This document shows positions 61,999-64,000 of a stretch of DNA of 64,000 nucleotides, one piece after another. The translations under genes and the position numbers were made by a program. This stretch comes from Metallyticus violacea (Eukaryota; Arthropoda; Insecta; Mantodea; Metallyticidae). The DNA is taken from NCBI GenBank assembly GCA_030762175.1, contig CM060838.1:20264501-20328500 (forward strand). Reading direction: 5' to 3'. Below the pieces are notes generated by a model, which was not told the DNA's origin, made no database searches, and was given only the letters and a program-made list of their open reading frames with translations. Every line of letters starts with the position of its first letter. Position 1 is the stretch's first letter.

Positions 61999-62458
61999 AG
62001 ATTCAGAATCCGTTTCTTACAATGCATGTATTTATTTGTTTTACCTGCTGTAAAATTATTCATTTTAATCTTTTCGTTACTATCATAAATGTTCCCACCT
62101 CTTTCATAGTATTGTTAGGGTTTAATTATATGTTTTGCTTGTATTTTTATTTACACTTTCAGGATTTACGTAGGTTGATATATGTATAAGTTATTATTGC
62201 TGGTGCTTGTTATATATTATTGTTCTTTTATTTTATTTGTTAATATTTATCAATATTTATGTATTTGTATATATATATTTATATACGTCATGTTTTATAT
62301 TGGTTTATATATGTACGAGTATTGTCAACTTTACTGTCAATATTGTCATTGTAATATTGTCGCTATAACTTCATGTAGTTATTATTAGATTGATAGAGCG
62401 GAAGAGAAGGCCTAATGGCTTTAGCTCTGTCAGAACAAATAAATAAAATAAAATAAAG
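61396..62458 (+). mobile_element. 5'-truncated non-LTR retrotransposon (jockey/CR1-like) 3' end
   Basis: A reverse-transcriptase C-terminal region is followed by an AT-rich 3' UTR. This ends in gagaaggcctaatggctttag, ctctgtcagaacaaa and a taaataaaataaaataaa tail, an ending familiar from insect LINEs. The 5' border is uncertain. Confidence 0.82.
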
Positions 62459-63845
62459 AATTCAATCTGGAATAACTACACATATTATTTTCTAGATTAA
62501 ATTACTAATTTGTTCTAATCTTTCACACCGTATCTTCAGAGTGATTAGAGAATGATAAATAACATGAAGGTTGATATAGGCGCAAGAGCCTACCAATAAC
62601 TGGTTACAACTTCTACAATTTTCTTGCGCTTTATTTCCACAGTGATTTGTTTGCCAGGAAACAGCAACTCTTGATGCCTGATTTTAACATAGTATAACTT
62701 ACATAATATTTTGATGATGTCCAGTATTAATCATATATTGAACCTTGGACCATTATTATATGACAAAGGAGCGCGTATATAAGGCTTGGCTGTATAAGCT
62801 TTGCAAAGTAGCCTCCCCTTTCAATTTTAGCATATGTTACATTCACTTTTCTAGAAACGGTTTCTCCCCCTCGACTTACTGAGAAGTCAGTGATAGAAGA
62901 ATACCTGGGAGCTCTTTGAGGAACGTGGTGCGGTTCGGGGGAGGAAATGTTCTGACTGATGAGCGGGAAATACAAGGAAGGTACAATTAGGAAACAGCCC
63001 ACCTAGCAATTCTTTCTTTGAAAGCTTGCCATATATTTTTACCTTCCCTCGCGAGAGGTAATCAACGTTAAAAAATCAGAACCATTAATTATTTAGAAGT
63101 CTCTTGAGCGCGGGACCCCCTCCCACACAAACACATATACACGTGAAAATTACTCTTCGCTCGGTCAGAAAAACAAAACAAAAATTTTGTCCAGGAAGTA
63201 GCAGAAGACTGGAATCCATAGCAAGCCACCACCAAATAAAACAAGAAGCCCCGGACTCAAGACGCAGGTCATTAACTCTCTCGGCTTAAGGCACGAGGTG
63301 CTAAGTTCCATCACAAGAACAATATGAACGCTTTAATTTTCATGAGCCTATTACTATTTATTTAAAAGAGCTGTTACCTTGCTACCCAAAAATAGCGAGA
63401 AGGAATTCTAGGTACGCTGAACAGGAATAGCAAGTAGATGGCGTTTAGAAAGCACTCACTATCAACTACTAGCTTTTAAAATATTCGTATATTGATCATA
63501 CACTTACGTACAATTAAAATATAGGGTGATTCTCTTGATAGGGGCCCTTCTTGAGGGTGAGGTGGAGAGGCTTCTTGAATGTTGAGTGAAAAGGTTTACT
63601 TTTAACCTTTTAACTGCATTACTTAGATCGCACACGTCTTTCACCAAGGTAAATCCAAAATATCGTCTGGCATGCCTTAAGTGAACATGATAGCCAGTAT
63701 TTATGCTGTACATTTGTATGCATCTCCCGAATTTCAAGTCACAACTGCCGAAATGCGGTGACGCAGAACGATGACGGTCACTGAAGGTATCTATTTATAT
63801 CGCATGGGTTATTATGAGCGTTATGATATATAACGTTCAAGGTAT
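62459..63845. other. Unassigned intronic sequence
   Basis: No gene or shared repeat recognised; the open frame at 62727-63002 lacks motifs. Confidence 0.4.
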
Positions 63846-63848
63846 GCT

Positions 63849-64000
63849 TTTTTTTAATAGTGTTTAACGCCCGTTTTTACTACTGAGGCATCACAGGTGA
63901 TGGACATTGATGATACATGAGATGAAATGATATATTGACAAAGAACATTTTTTTTTTTTAGGAAGGAAACGTTTCAGGCTTAAGTTTAGGGTACCTCCCC
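63849..64000 (-). repeat. SINE-A copy, cut by the window end
   Basis: A reversed SINE-A from its tail (ttttttttaatagtgtttaa) through aggaaggaaacgtttcaggc to gggtacctcccc, where the window stops. The tRNA-like head should lie just beyond. Confidence 0.9.

Larger units (their letters stand above)
44420..64000 (+). other. Inferred downstream intron (5' part)
   Basis: After exon B no segment reads as the expected start of FERM lobe F2 (Tyr-Gln-Phe and a Lys-Gln-Asp motif) in the correct phase. The next exon is therefore probably beyond base 64000. The interval holds SINE-A, SINE-B, a transposon derivative and a LINE tail. Confidence 0.5.

Overview
This is eukaryotic, AT-rich, repeat-dense DNA. 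Dense tRNA-derived SINEs, mariner-type transposons, a jockey/CR1-like LINE tail and microsatellites all point to an arthropod with a large genome, probably an insect or another hexapod. The species cannot be named from the window. There is no prokaryotic gene organisation, CRISPR array, rRNA or credible functional tRNA gene.

The only host coding sequence I can support is one plus-strand gene, seen as two short exons. Exon A (17354-17396, 43 nt) encodes HWLDPTKKIVKQLK and ends in phase 1. Exon B (44341-44419, 79 nt) supplies the other two bases of that codon and continues [20 protein letters not shown], then LEEIT and a split Arg codon. Both have canonical AG/GT borders and the phases match. 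The joined reading crosses the F1/F2 boundary of a FERM domain and most resembles the EPB41L4 (NBL4/EHM2) branch of the protein 4.1 superfamily. The intron between them is 26,944 bp. No neighbouring exon was found in the 17 kb upstream or the 19.6 kb downstream, so the window is best read as three long introns of one gene carrying 122 coding nucleotides.

The intron sequence is built mostly from repeats. SINE-A (about 270 bp, tRNA-Ser/Leu-like head) has about 16 copies. SINE-B (about 290 bp, tRNA-Arg(CCT)-like head that still pairs its acceptor ends) has 10. Several other tRNA-like heads occur once each. SINE-A and SINE-B insert into one another. At 6706-7649 there is a three-level nest in which every insertion keeps its own target-site duplication. 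A very similar SINE-A-in-SINE-B composite recurs at 31602-32100.

DNA transposons are a 1301-bp mariner with perfect terminal repeats (27825-29125), an eroded mariner (about 36751-37782) and two deletion derivatives of a DUF4817/DDE-type Tc1-mariner family (35054-35522 and 53953-54820). A 5'-truncated LINE lies at about 61396-62458. Three further dispersed repeat families, unnamed here, were found by internal comparison: C (22025/32283), D (15931/34080/54847) and E (1684/8648).

I see no new biological system. The most useful observations are the phase-matched FERM exons across a very long intron, the datable SINE stratigraphy, the recurring composite, and the unclassified repeat families. Everything was read by eye, so repeat borders are good to a few bases where target duplications are visible and to roughly 10-30 bases elsewhere.
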